A DNA stretch of 64,000 nucleotides from Lentibacter algarum (GTDB lineage Bacteria; Pseudomonadota; Alphaproteobacteria; Rhodobacterales; Rhodobacteraceae), in contig NZ_CP158687.1 in NCBI RefSeq assembly GCF_040580765.1, forward strand, positions 2,232,001-2,296,000. The letters are read 5' to 3'. Position numbers and translations under genes: made by a program. The first letter of the stretch is position 1. Each line of letters opens with the position of its first letter. Below the pieces are notes generated by a model. The model had not been told where the DNA came from. It searched no databases and saw only the letters and a program-made list of their open reading frames with translations. Shown piece by piece: positions 35,137 to 44,298 of this stretch.

Positions 35137-36062
35137 TGGCGGGCGGTGCAGAATCCGGCGGCTCGGTCGCAGCAAACACCTATGCAAAGGCGCGTCATTG
35201 GCTTCTCATGCCGTCTTGGTTCGTGCTGGGCTTTTTTGTGTTTGCGCCCGTCTGTGTCATGTTGGTCTATTCATTCTTAACCAAAGAATTTCGCGGTGGC
35301 GTGATCTGGGAGTTTTCGCTCGCGGCCTATGACCAGTTCTTTTTCGACCGCGGTCTTTTCGGAGACGCGGAACCAACCCTGCAATGGACATACATTAGCG
35401 TTTTCTGGCGCTCAATCTGGCAGGCTGGGCTTGCGACAATCTTGTCGCTTTTGATCGGCTTTCCAACCGCTTATTTTATCGCTACGCGGCCTGAAGGCTC
35501 GCGCGCGTTTTGGGTATTCCTCGTCACTATCCCTTATTGGGTAAACCTGCTGATCCGCACAGTTTCGATGAAATTTCTGCTGCGCGACGAAGGCCCTTTG
35601 AATGAACTCCTCATCAGCACTGGACTAATTAGCGATCCTTTGCACATCATTAACACTAACCTCGCTGTTCAACTTGGACTGTTTTACAGCTACCTTCCCT
35701 TTATGGTGCTGCCGATCTACGCGTCAATTGAGCGTTACAACTTCACGATGTCCGAAGCAGCCGCTGATCTTTACGCCACCAAATTGACGACCTTACGGCG
35801 CATCATATTGCCCGCTGTGAAGCCCGGTGTCATTGCGGGCTGTATCCTTGTGTTCGTCCCAAGCCTCGGCGCGTTTCTTGCGCCTGATCTTTTAGGTGGG
35901 GCAAAGAACTTCATGATCGGATCACTGATCGAAGAGCAATTCAAAGGGAACGCAGGCAACTGGCCGTTTGGCGCTGCCGCCTCGATGGTATTGTTGACGA
36001 TGGTGATGGTGATCCTATTGATTTTTGCGCGCCAGCAACGCCGTGCGGAGGCCCAATCATGA
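35136..36062 (+). CDS. Pot-type ABC transporter permease (PotB-like)
   Basis: The 308-residue protein has six predicted membrane segments, starting with LMPSWFVLGFFVFAPVCVMLVYSFL, and an EAA loop (MSEAAADLYATKLTTLRRIILP). The ATG begins inside the ATPase gene's stop codon (TAATG), showing translational coupling. It overlaps the next permease by 4 bp. Confidence 0.94.
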   Translation: MAGGAESGGSVAANTYAKARHWLLMPSWFVLGFFVFAPVCVMLVYSFLTKEFRGGVIWEFSLAAYDQFFFDRGLFGDAEPTLQWTYISVFWRSIWQAGLATILSLLIGFPTAYFIATRPEGSRAFWVFLVTIPYWVNLLIRTVSMKFLLRDEGPLNELLISTGLISDPLHIINTNLAVQLGLFYSYLPFMVLPIYASIERYNFTMSEAAADLYATKLTTLRRIILPAVKPGVIAGCILVFVPSLGAFLAPDLLGGAKNFMIGSLIEEQFKGNAGNWPFGAAASMVLLTMVMVILLIFARQQRRAEAQS

Positions 36063-36865
36063 GCGCGACTACTGACGTCAAAACGTATACCGGCTTTCGG
36101 TTCATGACCATTCTATGCTTGGTGATCCTCTATGCCCCGCTGGCTGTGGTGACTGTCTATTCCTTCAACGCGTCAAGCTCGATCACGGTTTGGGAGGGCA
36201 TGTCACTCCGTTGGTATATTGATGTATTCGTTGGCCCCGAAAGCGCTAAGTTTAAACAAGCCGCTTTCAATTCTTTCTCTATTGCAATCATCGCAGCATC
36301 TTTGGCGACTGCGATCGCCACCGCTGCCGCGACGGCTATTATGCGCGGGGGAAGTTACAAATTGCGGGCCCCATCAATTGGCCTAATAACGCTGCCAATT
36401 ATGGTACCCGAGATCGTGCTCGCGGTATCCACCCTTATTTTCTTTAATTCAATCGGCTTCACGCGCGGGTATTTGACCATCCTTGCAGCGCATACTGCGT
36501 TTTGCATCCCCTTTGCATATCTTCCCATTCAGGCGCGGATGCAGGGCATCGAAGATACCTATGAGCACGCAGCGATGGATCTTTACGCGACCAAAGCCAA
36601 GGCGTTCCGGCGTATCCTTCTGCCGTTGATGATGCCCGGTATCATCTCTGGATTTCTACTGGCGTTCATCGTCAGTCTTGACGACTTCATCATCACGAAT
36701 TTCGTAAAAGGAGCGGGCATCGAAACCCTTCCTACCGCGATATTTGGCTCGGTGAAACAAGGGCTCAAGCCCAACATCATGGCGATTTCTACGATGCTTC
36801 TTGGCCTCTCAATCGTGATGGTAACGATTTCTCACTTTGTATCGAAGTGGGACAATACGAAATGA
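36059..36865 (+). CDS. Pot-type ABC transporter permease (PotC-like)
   Basis: The 268-residue protein is an inner-membrane permease with six predicted segments and an EAA loop (YEHAAMDLYATKAKAFRRILLPL). It partners the PotB-like protein. The substrate-binding protein gene follows after 18 bp. Confidence 0.94.
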   Translation: MSATTDVKTYTGFRFMTILCLVILYAPLAVVTVYSFNASSSITVWEGMSLRWYIDVFVGPESAKFKQAAFNSFSIAIIAASLATAIATAAATAIMRGGSYKLRAPSIGLITLPIMVPEIVLAVSTLIFFNSIGFTRGYLTILAAHTAFCIPFAYLPIQARMQGIEDTYEHAAMDLYATKAKAFRRILLPLMMPGIISGFLLAFIVSLDDFIITNFVKGAGIETLPTAIFGSVKQGLKPNIMAISTMLLGLSIVMVTISHFVSKWDNTK

Positions 36866-36883
36866 CAATAGGGAGCTAAAAAT

Positions 36884-37912
36884 ATGAAACTGCTTACAAC
36901 ATCCGCCATGGCCTTGGCGCTTCTGGCAAATACAGCTACTGCTGACGGCGAGCTCGTGGTTTATCACTGGTTTGAGTATATGCCTGCTGAACTGCTGGAA
37001 AAGTTCGAGACTGAAACTGGCATCAACGTCACGATGGATACTTACGATTCCAATGAGGCAATGCTGGCGTCCCTTAAAGCAGGCGGCATGGGCACCTATG
37101 ACGTCGCCGTTCCCGGCGATTATATGGTTAAGATCATGGCTGGCGAAGGCTTGCTCGATACCATCGCAGACGGTGAGTTGGCGAACAAAGGAAATATCGC
37201 GCCTGAATGGGCTGATCCTTCTTTTGATCCGGGTCGCGCGCATTCAATTCCATACCAGTGGGGATCGACAGCATTTGCAGTTGATACCGCCACATATACT
37301 GGCGACATCAACACAACCGATTTGCTGTTTAACCCACCTGCGGAACTGTCTGGCAAGATCAACATGCTCGACAGCCAAGGCGAAGTGATGGCACTCGCGT
37401 CTTTGCACATGGGTATTCCGCAATGTTCTTCGGACCGCGACCAACTCCAAGCCCTCAATGATATGCTTCAGGCAGCCAAAACACATTGGGCGTCTTTCAA
37501 CTCTGACACGTCCCGCGAAGTGTTGGTGTCCGGCGATGTCACCGTTGGCATGATCTATGACGGCTTTGCCGCCAAGGCCCGCGCAGAACGCGACACCATC
37601 AAATACGCCTTCCCGATGCAGGGTTACGTCGTGTGGATGGACAACGTTGTTCTACTGAAAGACGCGCCAAACCGCGCCAACGCCCTCATCTTCATGGACT
37701 TTTTGCTTCAGCCAGAAAATATCGCAGCGGTATCGAACTACGCCCGTTATGGTTTGGGTGTGACGAGAGCCACTGAATTCCTTGACCCAGAGCTTGCGAC
37801 AGCACCAGAGGCGAACCCACCAGCAACCGCTGGTAAGGGCGCGTTCATTGAGGTTTGCGATCAAGAAACTCAAGCCGTCTACGACCAAATCTGGACGAAC
37901 TTGAAAAACTAA
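36884..37912 (+). CDS. Pot-type ABC transporter substrate-binding protein
   Basis: The 342-residue protein has a Sec signal peptide (MKLLTTSAMALALLANTATA) and the PotD/PotF opening LVVYHWFEYMPAELLEKFETETGINV. The mature protein captures a polyamine-like cation in the periplasm. The start follows GGGAGC. Amidase and amidohydrolase genes downstream suggest the ligand carries amide or amine groups. Confidence 0.93.
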   Translation: MKLLTTSAMALALLANTATADGELVVYHWFEYMPAELLEKFETETGINVTMDTYDSNEAMLASLKAGGMGTYDVAVPGDYMVKIMAGEGLLDTIADGELANKGNIAPEWADPSFDPGRAHSIPYQWGSTAFAVDTATYTGDINTTDLLFNPPAELSGKINMLDSQGEVMALASLHMGIPQCSSDRDQLQALNDMLQAAKTHWASFNSDTSREVLVSGDVTVGMIYDGFAAKARAERDTIKYAFPMQGYVVWMDNVVLLKDAPNRANALIFMDFLLQPENIAAVSNYARYGLGVTRATEFLDPELATAPEANPPATAGKGAFIEVCDQETQAVYDQIWTNLKN

Positions 37913-37931
37913 GCCAACTTAGGCTTCAGTG

Positions 37932-37963
37932 GCGGCGGTCCCTTTCTCGGGGTCGCCGCTTTT
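37932..37963 (+). terminator. rho-independent terminator after the importer operon
   Basis: An 11-bp GC-rich stem (GCGGCGGTCCC with GGGGTCGCCGC, two G-T pairs) and a 6-nt loop are followed by TTTT. It lies 20 bp after the substrate-binding protein stop, so the amidase gene probably has its own promoter. Confidence 0.8.
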
Positions 37964-38060
37964 CCTTCGACGGAGGATAATTAGGATTGACCTTTTCCAA
38001 ACGATACAAACAGCGGAATTCGAAAACCGCGTTGTTTATCGCGCCGCTTAGTGGCGCATT

Positions 38061-39749
38061 ATGAACGTCGTTGAGGCCACGATTGCAGACCTTCGCAGCG
38101 CCCTTGAGAACGGTGAGATCACCAGCGCCGGTCTCGTGAGTGCATACCTGGACCGTATTGAAAAATATGACCGCAGCGGCCCCTGTCTGAATGCCGTACC
38201 CGTGTTAAACCCTGAAGCAATGACCGAGGCCAAGGAGTCTGACGTGCGCAGGAAACGCGGCAAAATCCGTGGGCTGCTCGATGGCATCCCCTACACCGCC
38301 AAGAACAGTTATAAGGTAAAAGGGCTGACGGTCGCCGCCGGTTCGCCTGCTTTTGCGAACCTGATCTCAACCGATGACGCATTTGCGATTGCACAATTGC
38401 GCAAGGCTGGCGCGATCATGTTGGGGCTTACCAATATGCCCCCCATGGCAAATGGCGGCATGCAACGCGGTCTCTATGGACGTGCGGAATCGCCGTATAA
38501 CGCCGACTATCTGACAGCCGCCTTCGCCTCGGGGTCGTCGAACGGGTCTGGCACCGCAACGGCCGCCAGCTTTGCCGCCTTCGGTTTGGGAGAGGAAACG
38601 TGGTCAAGTGGTCGTGCGCCCGCGTCCAACAACGCACTGTGCGCCTATACCCCCAGCCGTGGGGTGATTTCTGTGCGCGGCAACTGGCCGCTGGTCCCCA
38701 CCATGGATGTTGTCGTGCCGCAGACGCGCTGCATGGCAGACATGTTGGAAGTCTTGGATATTGTGGTCAAAGATGACCCTGATCCACGTGGCGATTTTTG
38801 GCGCTCCCAGCCGTGGGTGACCCTGCCGTGCGCGTCGCAAGTCCGCCCTGCGTCATACCGCGCCTTGGCTGACACCTCCCTGCGCGGCAAACGGTTCGGC
38901 GTGCCCGCAATGTATATCAACAAAGACGCAGATGCAGGCACCTCCAAGGCCACTGGAATTGGAGGTCCGACGGGCCAAAAAATTGAAACGCGCGCATCCA
39001 TCATAACGCTGTGGAATGTGGCTCGTCAGGCTCTTGAAAAGGCGGGGGCCGAGGTCGTCACAGTCGAGTTTCCAGTGGTTTCCAACTATGAGGGCGACCG
39101 GAAAAATGCGCCAACTATCGGGACGCGTGGCATCCTCCCCAAAGACTACCTCCGTCACGAAATCACCGATCTTTCGGTCTGGGCTTGGGACGATTTCCTG
39201 AAAACCAACGGCGATTCGAACTTGCCATGTTTGGCCGAAGTTGACGGGACCAAAATCTTTCCGTCGCCAGATGGGAGCTTACCCGATCGTTATACGGGTT
39301 TTGAGGATGATATCGCAGACTACCCCGCACTTGCCCGTGCCAACCCACGCGATAGCTTTTTAGACATCCCGACACTGGCAAGCGGCTTGCGCGGGCTCGA
39401 AGAATCGCGGCGCATCGACCTTGAGAATTGGATGGATGATCTCGGCCTTGATGCGGTCATTTTCCCCGCTGTTGCGGACGTCGCGCCTGCTGACGCAGAT
39501 ATCAACCCCGTCTCTGCCGACCTTGCGTGGCGCAACGGTGTATGGGTCGCAAATGGCAACCTCGCGATCCGCCATCTAGGCATTCCAACCGTCACCGTCC
39601 CAATGGGGCTGATGCACGACATCCACATGCCAGTCGGGCTCACCTTTGCTGGGCGCGCGTATTCTGACAGCGCCCTGTTAGCACTGGCCTGCGCATTTGA
39701 AGCAACAGGCCCCTACCGAACCCAACCCCCGAGGACATCATGCGCATAG
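38061..39749 (+). CDS. amidase-signature family amidase
   Basis: The 562-residue protein begins with the typical VVEATIADLRSALENGEITSAGLVSAYLDRI. The Ser-cisSer-Lys triad appears as Lys in IPYTAKNSYKVKG, the cis-Ser in SGSSNGSGTATAA and the nucleophile region EETWSSGRAPAS, which departs from the usual GTDTGGSIRIPA, so substrate choice may be unusual. It hydrolyses an amide to acid plus amine in the cytoplasm. The stop overlaps the following amidohydrolase gene by 10 bp. Confidence 0.9.
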   Translation: MNVVEATIADLRSALENGEITSAGLVSAYLDRIEKYDRSGPCLNAVPVLNPEAMTEAKESDVRRKRGKIRGLLDGIPYTAKNSYKVKGLTVAAGSPAFANLISTDDAFAIAQLRKAGAIMLGLTNMPPMANGGMQRGLYGRAESPYNADYLTAAFASGSSNGSGTATAASFAAFGLGEETWSSGRAPASNNALCAYTPSRGVISVRGNWPLVPTMDVVVPQTRCMADMLEVLDIVVKDDPDPRGDFWRSQPWVTLPCASQVRPASYRALADTSLRGKRFGVPAMYINKDADAGTSKATGIGGPTGQKIETRASIITLWNVARQALEKAGAEVVTVEFPVVSNYEGDRKNAPTIGTRGILPKDYLRHEITDLSVWAWDDFLKTNGDSNLPCLAEVDGTKIFPSPDGSLPDRYTGFEDDIADYPALARANPRDSFLDIPTLASGLRGLEESRRIDLENWMDDLGLDAVIFPAVADVAPADADINPVSADLAWRNGVWVANGNLAIRHLGIPTVTVPMGLMHDIHMPVGLTFAGRAYSDSALLALACAFEATGPYRTQPPRTSCA

Positions 39750-40522
39750 CAATCTATCAAATGAACTCCGTTGACCGCAGCATTGCGGAAAACACAGCAT
39801 TGTTCGACCAGATCTGCGCCAATGCAAAGGCGGGCGGAGCGGATCTGATTATCTTCCCGGAAATGGCCCTCACTGGATATAACATTGGCGCAGACCGAAT
39901 TAAGCAACTGGCACAGTCACGAAATGGCGCAATGGTGCAAGGCTTGAAAATTATGGCAGCACGTCATGACATCGGCGTGCTTTGCGGTTTTCCTGAAGCG
40001 GACGGCGAGCAGGTGTTCAACGCTGCCGCCTTCATCGACGCCACAGGCGCCGTGCTTTCGATTTGCCGCAAAGCGCATCTGTTCGGCGACGTGGATCGCG
40101 CGGCGTTTAGTGCGGCTGACACCCTTTGCCCACTGGTGCAGTTTGGCGATTGGTCCTTCGGGCTTGCCATTTGCTATGATGTCGAGTTTCCCGAATTGGT
40201 CCGTGCCTATGCACTGGCGGGTGCGGACGCTGTTCTAGTCCCCACTGCGAATATGCTGCCCTACATCGGGGTCGCGACACGGGTCGTGCCTGCCCGCGCC
40301 GAGGAAAACGAAATCTATGTCGCTTATGCCAACCGCGTTGGTGTCGAGGGCACGTTTGAATACTGCGGGCTTTCCTGCATCGCGGGGCCAAACGGGATCG
40401 ATTTGGCGCGCGCTGGGGGCAACGAGGAGTTGATCTTCGCGGATATTTCCAAGGAGCACCTTTCGCAGGTGCGCAAATCACTCTCCCACCTCAATGATCG
40501 GCGCGAGGATTTGTATCCTTGA
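39740..40522 (+). CDS. nitrilase-superfamily carbon-nitrogen hydrolase
   Basis: The 260-residue protein has the Glu-Lys-Cys triad: IFPEMALTGYN (Glu), CRKAHLFGD (Lys) and LAICYDVEFPE (Cys). Members act on amides, N-carbamoyl compounds or nitriles in the cytoplasm. It overlaps the amidase gene and ends the catabolic region; 128 bp later the tRNA-Phe-fragment segment begins. Confidence 0.92.
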   Translation: MRIAIYQMNSVDRSIAENTALFDQICANAKAGGADLIIFPEMALTGYNIGADRIKQLAQSRNGAMVQGLKIMAARHDIGVLCGFPEADGEQVFNAAAFIDATGAVLSICRKAHLFGDVDRAAFSAADTLCPLVQFGDWSFGLAICYDVEFPELVRAYALAGADAVLVPTANMLPYIGVATRVVPARAEENEIYVAYANRVGVEGTFEYCGLSCIAGPNGIDLARAGGNEELIFADISKEHLSQVRKSLSHLNDRREDLYP

Positions 40523-40650
40523 GAGCGCGTTGCCGACGGTGAACAATACGAAGCGCCTGCCGCCAAGCCAACGAAGCACCAAAACTTTGGGCGCATAACG
40601 ACAGCAAGACTAATTGGAAGCGGCCCTTGAGAGGTCACTTATGAACGGCA

Positions 40651-41148
40651 GCTTCGTCCGCACTTCGGCCATAAACAATAGTCCGAGTGAACGTCCACTT
40701 CATTTAGTCCGTGTCCAGGCTTGCGTCTTTTTGAATGTTGAACAGTGTGTTAGAATTAAACTCTTAAGACTACCGTGTCCAACACAGCGTTTCCGCCCTA
40801 CCCTCAAAAAGACACCAAAAACACACTCGCACGCACACCAAAAATATTGCCACGCAAGCCATTGATAATAAATGTCTAAATTACACCACCTCCATTGAAA
40901 ATCCTCGTGTCGGTGGTTCGATTCCGCCCCTGGGCACCATTTTTACCAACAAAAACAATGACTTAGCCGAGCGCAATGCGCGCTTAAGTTGTGTAATTCA
41001 AAAACACACCTTAAACACACTTTTTGCCGTGTTGCTGACTATTTTTACTCTGGATTCGCTGTGTTGAACACAGTGTAGGCTGATGCTGTGTTGCGAACAC
41101 TGTGTTGGCAGAGTTTTGGGCGAACATGGTTCGGGACACAGAGAAACA
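40651..41148. repeat. ~500 bp end segment with tRNA-Phe fragment, copy A
   Basis: This segment matches 62350-62846 in the same orientation over its whole length, with scattered differences and the tRNA fragment at the same offset (243 bp). It is full of AACACA/TGTGTT words (GTTGAACAGTGTGTT, GTCCAACACAGCG, TTGAACACAGTG, GCGAACACTGTGTTG) like those beside rep in the mobile element. No gene is supported; an 83-codon frame at 40614 is read through repeat sequence. It may be the distal end of an integrative element. Confidence 0.8.
40894..40939 (+). other. tRNA-Phe 3' half fragment (attachment-site relic), copy A
   Basis: The 46 bases from the anticodon loop (TTGAAAATCC) through the T arm (GGTTCGATTCC) to CCTGGGCACCA match the 3' half of alphaproteobacterial tRNA-Phe (GAA). 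The 5' half is missing, so it is not a working tRNA. Such 3' fragments are what tRNA-targeting integrases leave at or carry in their attachment sites. Confidence 0.85.
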
Positions 41149-41310
41149 ATTCATAGGCAACGACTGGGCCGCAGCGTCATAACCGTATTTCTACGATTTG
41201 ACGCAATCATCACATCTCAATATGATATGTGTGTACTCATAATTGGTAATGACTTTGGCGTGTTTTAAATTCTTTTTTGATGTGCCAACAAAATTTGGAA
41301 CTATAGAACC
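41149..41310. other. intergenic, upstream of the small wHTH gene
   Basis: About 160 AT-rich bases with no gene. They probably hold the promoter of the gene at 41311. Similarity to the second end segment stops at ~41148. Confidence 0.35.
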
Positions 41311-41589
41311 ATGATAATTGACCAGATAGTCTCCCTACGCGTGATGCTTGACGAGATGGAACAAGATATTGGTCTCGACAAACTCTCTCCTCCCGAAAAA
41401 AGCATATACCTTGCTGCTCAAGCCGCAAAATCCAAAGACGGCCTTGTTCAAACGAGAGATATTTTAGAGCATCAGCTAACGCGGCAAATATCGCGCCCAA
41501 CATTTTTCAGATGCCTAAAAGCCATTTTAGATCATGGATTACTCAAACATTCAGACCGCAAGAAGAGAGGCGAGTTTAAAGTCCTGTAA
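41311..41589 (+). CDS. small winged-helix DNA-binding-like protein
   Basis: The product has 92 residues. An N-terminal helix (IVSLRVMLDEMEQDIGLDKL), a central LVQTRDILEHQLTRQISRPTFFRCLKAILDHGLLKHS reading like an HTH and recognition helix, and a KKRGEFKVL wing. The protein at 51413-51697 is a clear homologue with the same order of elements. Both are beside a gene for the same membrane-protein family, which suggests a regulator or sensor partner. No named family is recognised. Confidence 0.7.
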   Translation: MIIDQIVSLRVMLDEMEQDIGLDKLSPPEKSIYLAAQAAKSKDGLVQTRDILEHQLTRQISRPTFFRCLKAILDHGLLKHSDRKKRGEFKVL

Positions 41590-41613
41590 AGTACCGCGCC
41601 TGCCATCGACTGC

Positions 41614-42192
41614 TTATGAAGACTTTGCGCCATGCTGACGTATTGCTTTGTTGAACGCTATTAACAACATCAGCAAGAAGAACAATCCAGACACGTCTCC
41701 GATGAAGAACCCAAGCATAAGGGTGATCCATGTTGCGTCCAATTGGGATCCGTACCAGATAGCGTGACCTTAGCCATTGCCAATTGAAGCGACCGCCCCT
41801 GCAATAATGATTAGCAGCCAATGGGAGCGAAGTTGGCTATCGCTGTGACTAGACCAGGTGCGAAACACCAAGCAAACCGCCAGAAAGCTTGCGCAAATAG
41901 ATATGAGAGCTGAATAAATGCCCTGCTCACTCTCAAGAAACACCCTCAGATACCCCCAAGTCACAAGATGTCCTGGAAGCAGATAAAGTATTGCTCGCCA
42001 TCCATAGAGATAGACAGCAAGAACACGCACCCCGTGAGGCAAAAACAACAAACTAATGCTCATGGGCAACCAGTCAAAAAACTGCGCCTGTATTGGCATC
42101 AAAGCTCCAAAAGTCACAACAAACAGAATAACATAAGCAATAGTAACAATAATTGTGGCTTGAGCTTCGGCGATAAAAGTCAGTCGAGACAT
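41614..42192 (-). pseudogene. membrane protein gene broken by one in-frame stop
   Basis: The start at 42192 (MSRLTFIAEAQ) follows GAGGAT. The frame runs to a TAA at 41770-41772 (after VASIGNG) and then continues without shift for 51 more codons (GHAIWYGSQLDATWITLMLGFF...) to a stop at 41614. The downstream part still aligns with the end of the intact homologue at 50826-51380 (FFIGDVSGLFFLLMLLIAF with YVIGDMAGFFVCFLILMYGF). The shared core is LLFLPHGVRVL-x-GWRA-x-YLLPG. Five to six membrane segments are predicted. A single nonsense change, or a sequencing error, explains the break. Confidence 0.75.
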
Positions 42193-42216
42193 ATAGCCTA
42201 TCCTCAAGAAATTCAT

Positions 42217-42727
42217 GTGTGTCCCACACCAACACAGCTATCCTAGCCTAGGCTTGATTGAGCAAGGGACAGATCAACAGCCCGCTTATGTCCAGTTTAG
42301 CGTTGACCCTTTGAGGGCGCTGGTTTTTTTAGCCTTAGCGCACACCCACGTCCACTTTACCGATTTGGAGCTCTTCGCATAACGCCAAGAGGCTTAATTT
42401 TAGCGACCACAGGGTTTTTGCCTTCATAGGCTCAAACAACGCGCTCGACTGCATCAGCTTGCTTTGGGGCTGAGCTGATGTGAGTAAAGCTACCGTGATC
42501 AGTATTTATAGTGATTTCAAATCTCGGATAGCGGCGAGTTAACGTCATCATAATTTCCTGTTGGTTCATTTTATTATTTTGAAGTGCAATAAAATAACAA
42601 TAGCTTGAAGATGCGAGTTTTAATCCGAGACTAAATTGCACGATCGAAGCTTTCTCACACCCTCAAACACACACTTTCGTAGACTTGTTGGTGCGCCCTG
42701 CCGTAGTGTTGTGGTGAGGAGCATGAC
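42217..42727. other. mostly non-coding stretch before the integrase
   Basis: A minus-strand frame of 45 codons (42432-42569, MNQQEIMMTLTRRYPRFEI...) reads as possible protein but has no ribosome-binding site, so I do not call it. The rest holds no recognisable feature. Confidence 0.35.
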
Positions 42728-43954
42728 ATGCGGCAGCTGCGTGATGATACACATCTGATACTGGACGGCGAGGTGCGGGTGTATCGGCGTGAGCGCAGCA
42801 AGCGCTGGCAGGCAGCCTTTGTAATTGATGGGCACACCATCCGCATCAGCACGGGCAAGCGTGACTTAGCTGAGGCCAAGGAATATGCCCGCGACACGTT
42901 TTTGGAATACAAGTTCCGCCACAAAAACGATCTGCCTGTTGTGACCAAGAAGTTCTCTGATGTTGCTAAGCTGGCCATTGCCGACATGCGCAAGCAATTG
43001 GATGCGAGTTTAGGGCGTAAAGTGTTTGCTGATTACATCGTGTGTGTTGAGCGCTACCTCATCCCCTTCTTCGGTGCACAGTATGTGACCACCATTGATT
43101 ATGAGAAGGTGCAACAGTTCTACGAGTGGCGGCGTGCTAAGATGGGGCGTGAGCCTAAGGCCTCAACGCTGAATACCCATAACTCAGCCATGAACCGTGT
43201 GTTTGAAGAAGCGGTCGCGCGGGGCTTTATCGCGCATAAGAATGTGCCACTGCTGGTAAACCGCGGCGAGAAGAGCGAACGACGTCCAGACTTTACCCGC
43301 GAAGAATACGCCACGCTCATCCCCAAGCTGCCCAGCTGGATCGATGCAGGCAAGGCAGGCAAACCCACAGACATGCGCCACCTTATGCGGGACTATGTGT
43401 TGATAATGGCCAATACAGGCATGCGGCACGGCACAGAGGCGCTGAACCTACGCTGGAAGCATGTGACGCTGTTTGAGGAAAAGGATCTGCAGTATTTGGA
43501 GATGAGCGTGACGGGTAAGACTGGTCGCAGGGACATCATCTGCCGCAGTGGCACGATTAACTATCTTAAGCGCATACACGAACGCAGTGAAGACATAAGC
43601 CACATCCCCTTTGAAGACCTGCTCAAGCAGCGTGTCGATCTGCCCGTGTTCAGATTGCCCGATGGAACCGTATCCAAAAACATCCACCAGACGTTCCGTA
43701 AGTTCCTTACGGATACAGGGCTGATTACATGCCCGCGTACAGGGCAGAACAGAACGCTCTACAGTCTACGCCACACCTATGCGACCTTTGCCCTACTCAA
43801 CGACGGGATGGATATCCACGCACTCGCTGTGCAGATGGGCACATCAATCGGCATGATTGAGCGGCACTACAGTCATCTGACGCCACGGCTCAAGAAGGAC
43901 ATGCTGACTGGTAAGCGGTATGAGTTGTCGCGGGATGAGTTTGAAGATCGCTAA
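42728..43954 (+). CDS. phage-type tyrosine integrase (full length)
   Basis: The 408-residue protein has an N-terminal arm (VRVYRRERSKRWQAAFVIDGHTIRISTGKRDLAEAKEYA), a SAM-like core-binding domain and a catalytic domain with NTGMRHGTEALNLRW (Arg), a Lys in SVTGKTGRRD, SLRHTYATFALL (second Arg; Tyr replaces the first His) and MGTSIGMIERHYSHLTP (nucleophile Tyr). This class often targets tRNA genes. It lies 1.8 kb from the tRNA-Phe fragment at 40894, so it is a candidate for the enzyme that used that site. Confidence 0.92.
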   Translation: MRQLRDDTHLILDGEVRVYRRERSKRWQAAFVIDGHTIRISTGKRDLAEAKEYARDTFLEYKFRHKNDLPVVTKKFSDVAKLAIADMRKQLDASLGRKVFADYIVCVERYLIPFFGAQYVTTIDYEKVQQFYEWRRAKMGREPKASTLNTHNSAMNRVFEEAVARGFIAHKNVPLLVNRGEKSERRPDFTREEYATLIPKLPSWIDAGKAGKPTDMRHLMRDYVLIMANTGMRHGTEALNLRWKHVTLFEEKDLQYLEMSVTGKTGRRDIICRSGTINYLKRIHERSEDISHIPFEDLLKQRVDLPVFRLPDGTVSKNIHQTFRKFLTDTGLITCPRTGQNRTLYSLRHTYATFALLNDGMDIHALAVQMGTSIGMIERHYSHLTPRLKKDMLTGKRYELSRDEFEDR

Positions 43955-44298
43955 AGTGAGTACGACTGATAAGCATCAACGCAAATGGCGGAAAGGAGCC
44001 GTTCGCTGCGCGTTGCACCGATGGCTGCTAAGCGGGACAAAGCGCTCTTTCGCTGCAGGTACGCCAATGGCCGTTTTCGGAATAACACCTTCGGCGAACA
44101 GGCCACAGCTGTCGTATCTGTAGTCCACAAAAAAACGATGGCTCCCTTGCATGATTACAAGTTTGTCTTTTCCGGCCGTTCGGTGCGCAAAAGCTGGCTT
44201 TCGCCGTTGGCACCGCTCATGCCGCCGGGTCATGAAATGAAACATAAACCTGCCGCCGACCACGCAAACTCCCGCTTGCTCTGAACCACCGGACCCGT
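43955..44298. other. non-coding stretch, degenerate
   Basis: No gene is supported. It contains GGAGCCGTTCGCTGCGCG-type sequence and other debris also seen around other element borders in the window. Confidence 0.4.

Noticed and set aside
40614..40865. 83-codon plus-strand frame and its 98-codon relative at 62268
   Set aside because: Both run through repeat words and, in the second case, across the ZIP/segment junction; no ribosome-binding site or family match.
40894..40939. Functional tRNA-Phe gene
   Set aside because: Only the 3' half is present here and at 62593; the D arm and 5' acceptor strand are missing.
42432..42569. 45-codon minus-strand frame MNQQEIMMTLTRRYPRF...
   Set aside because: It reads as possible protein but has no ribosome-binding site, no recognisable family and no second copy to compare.
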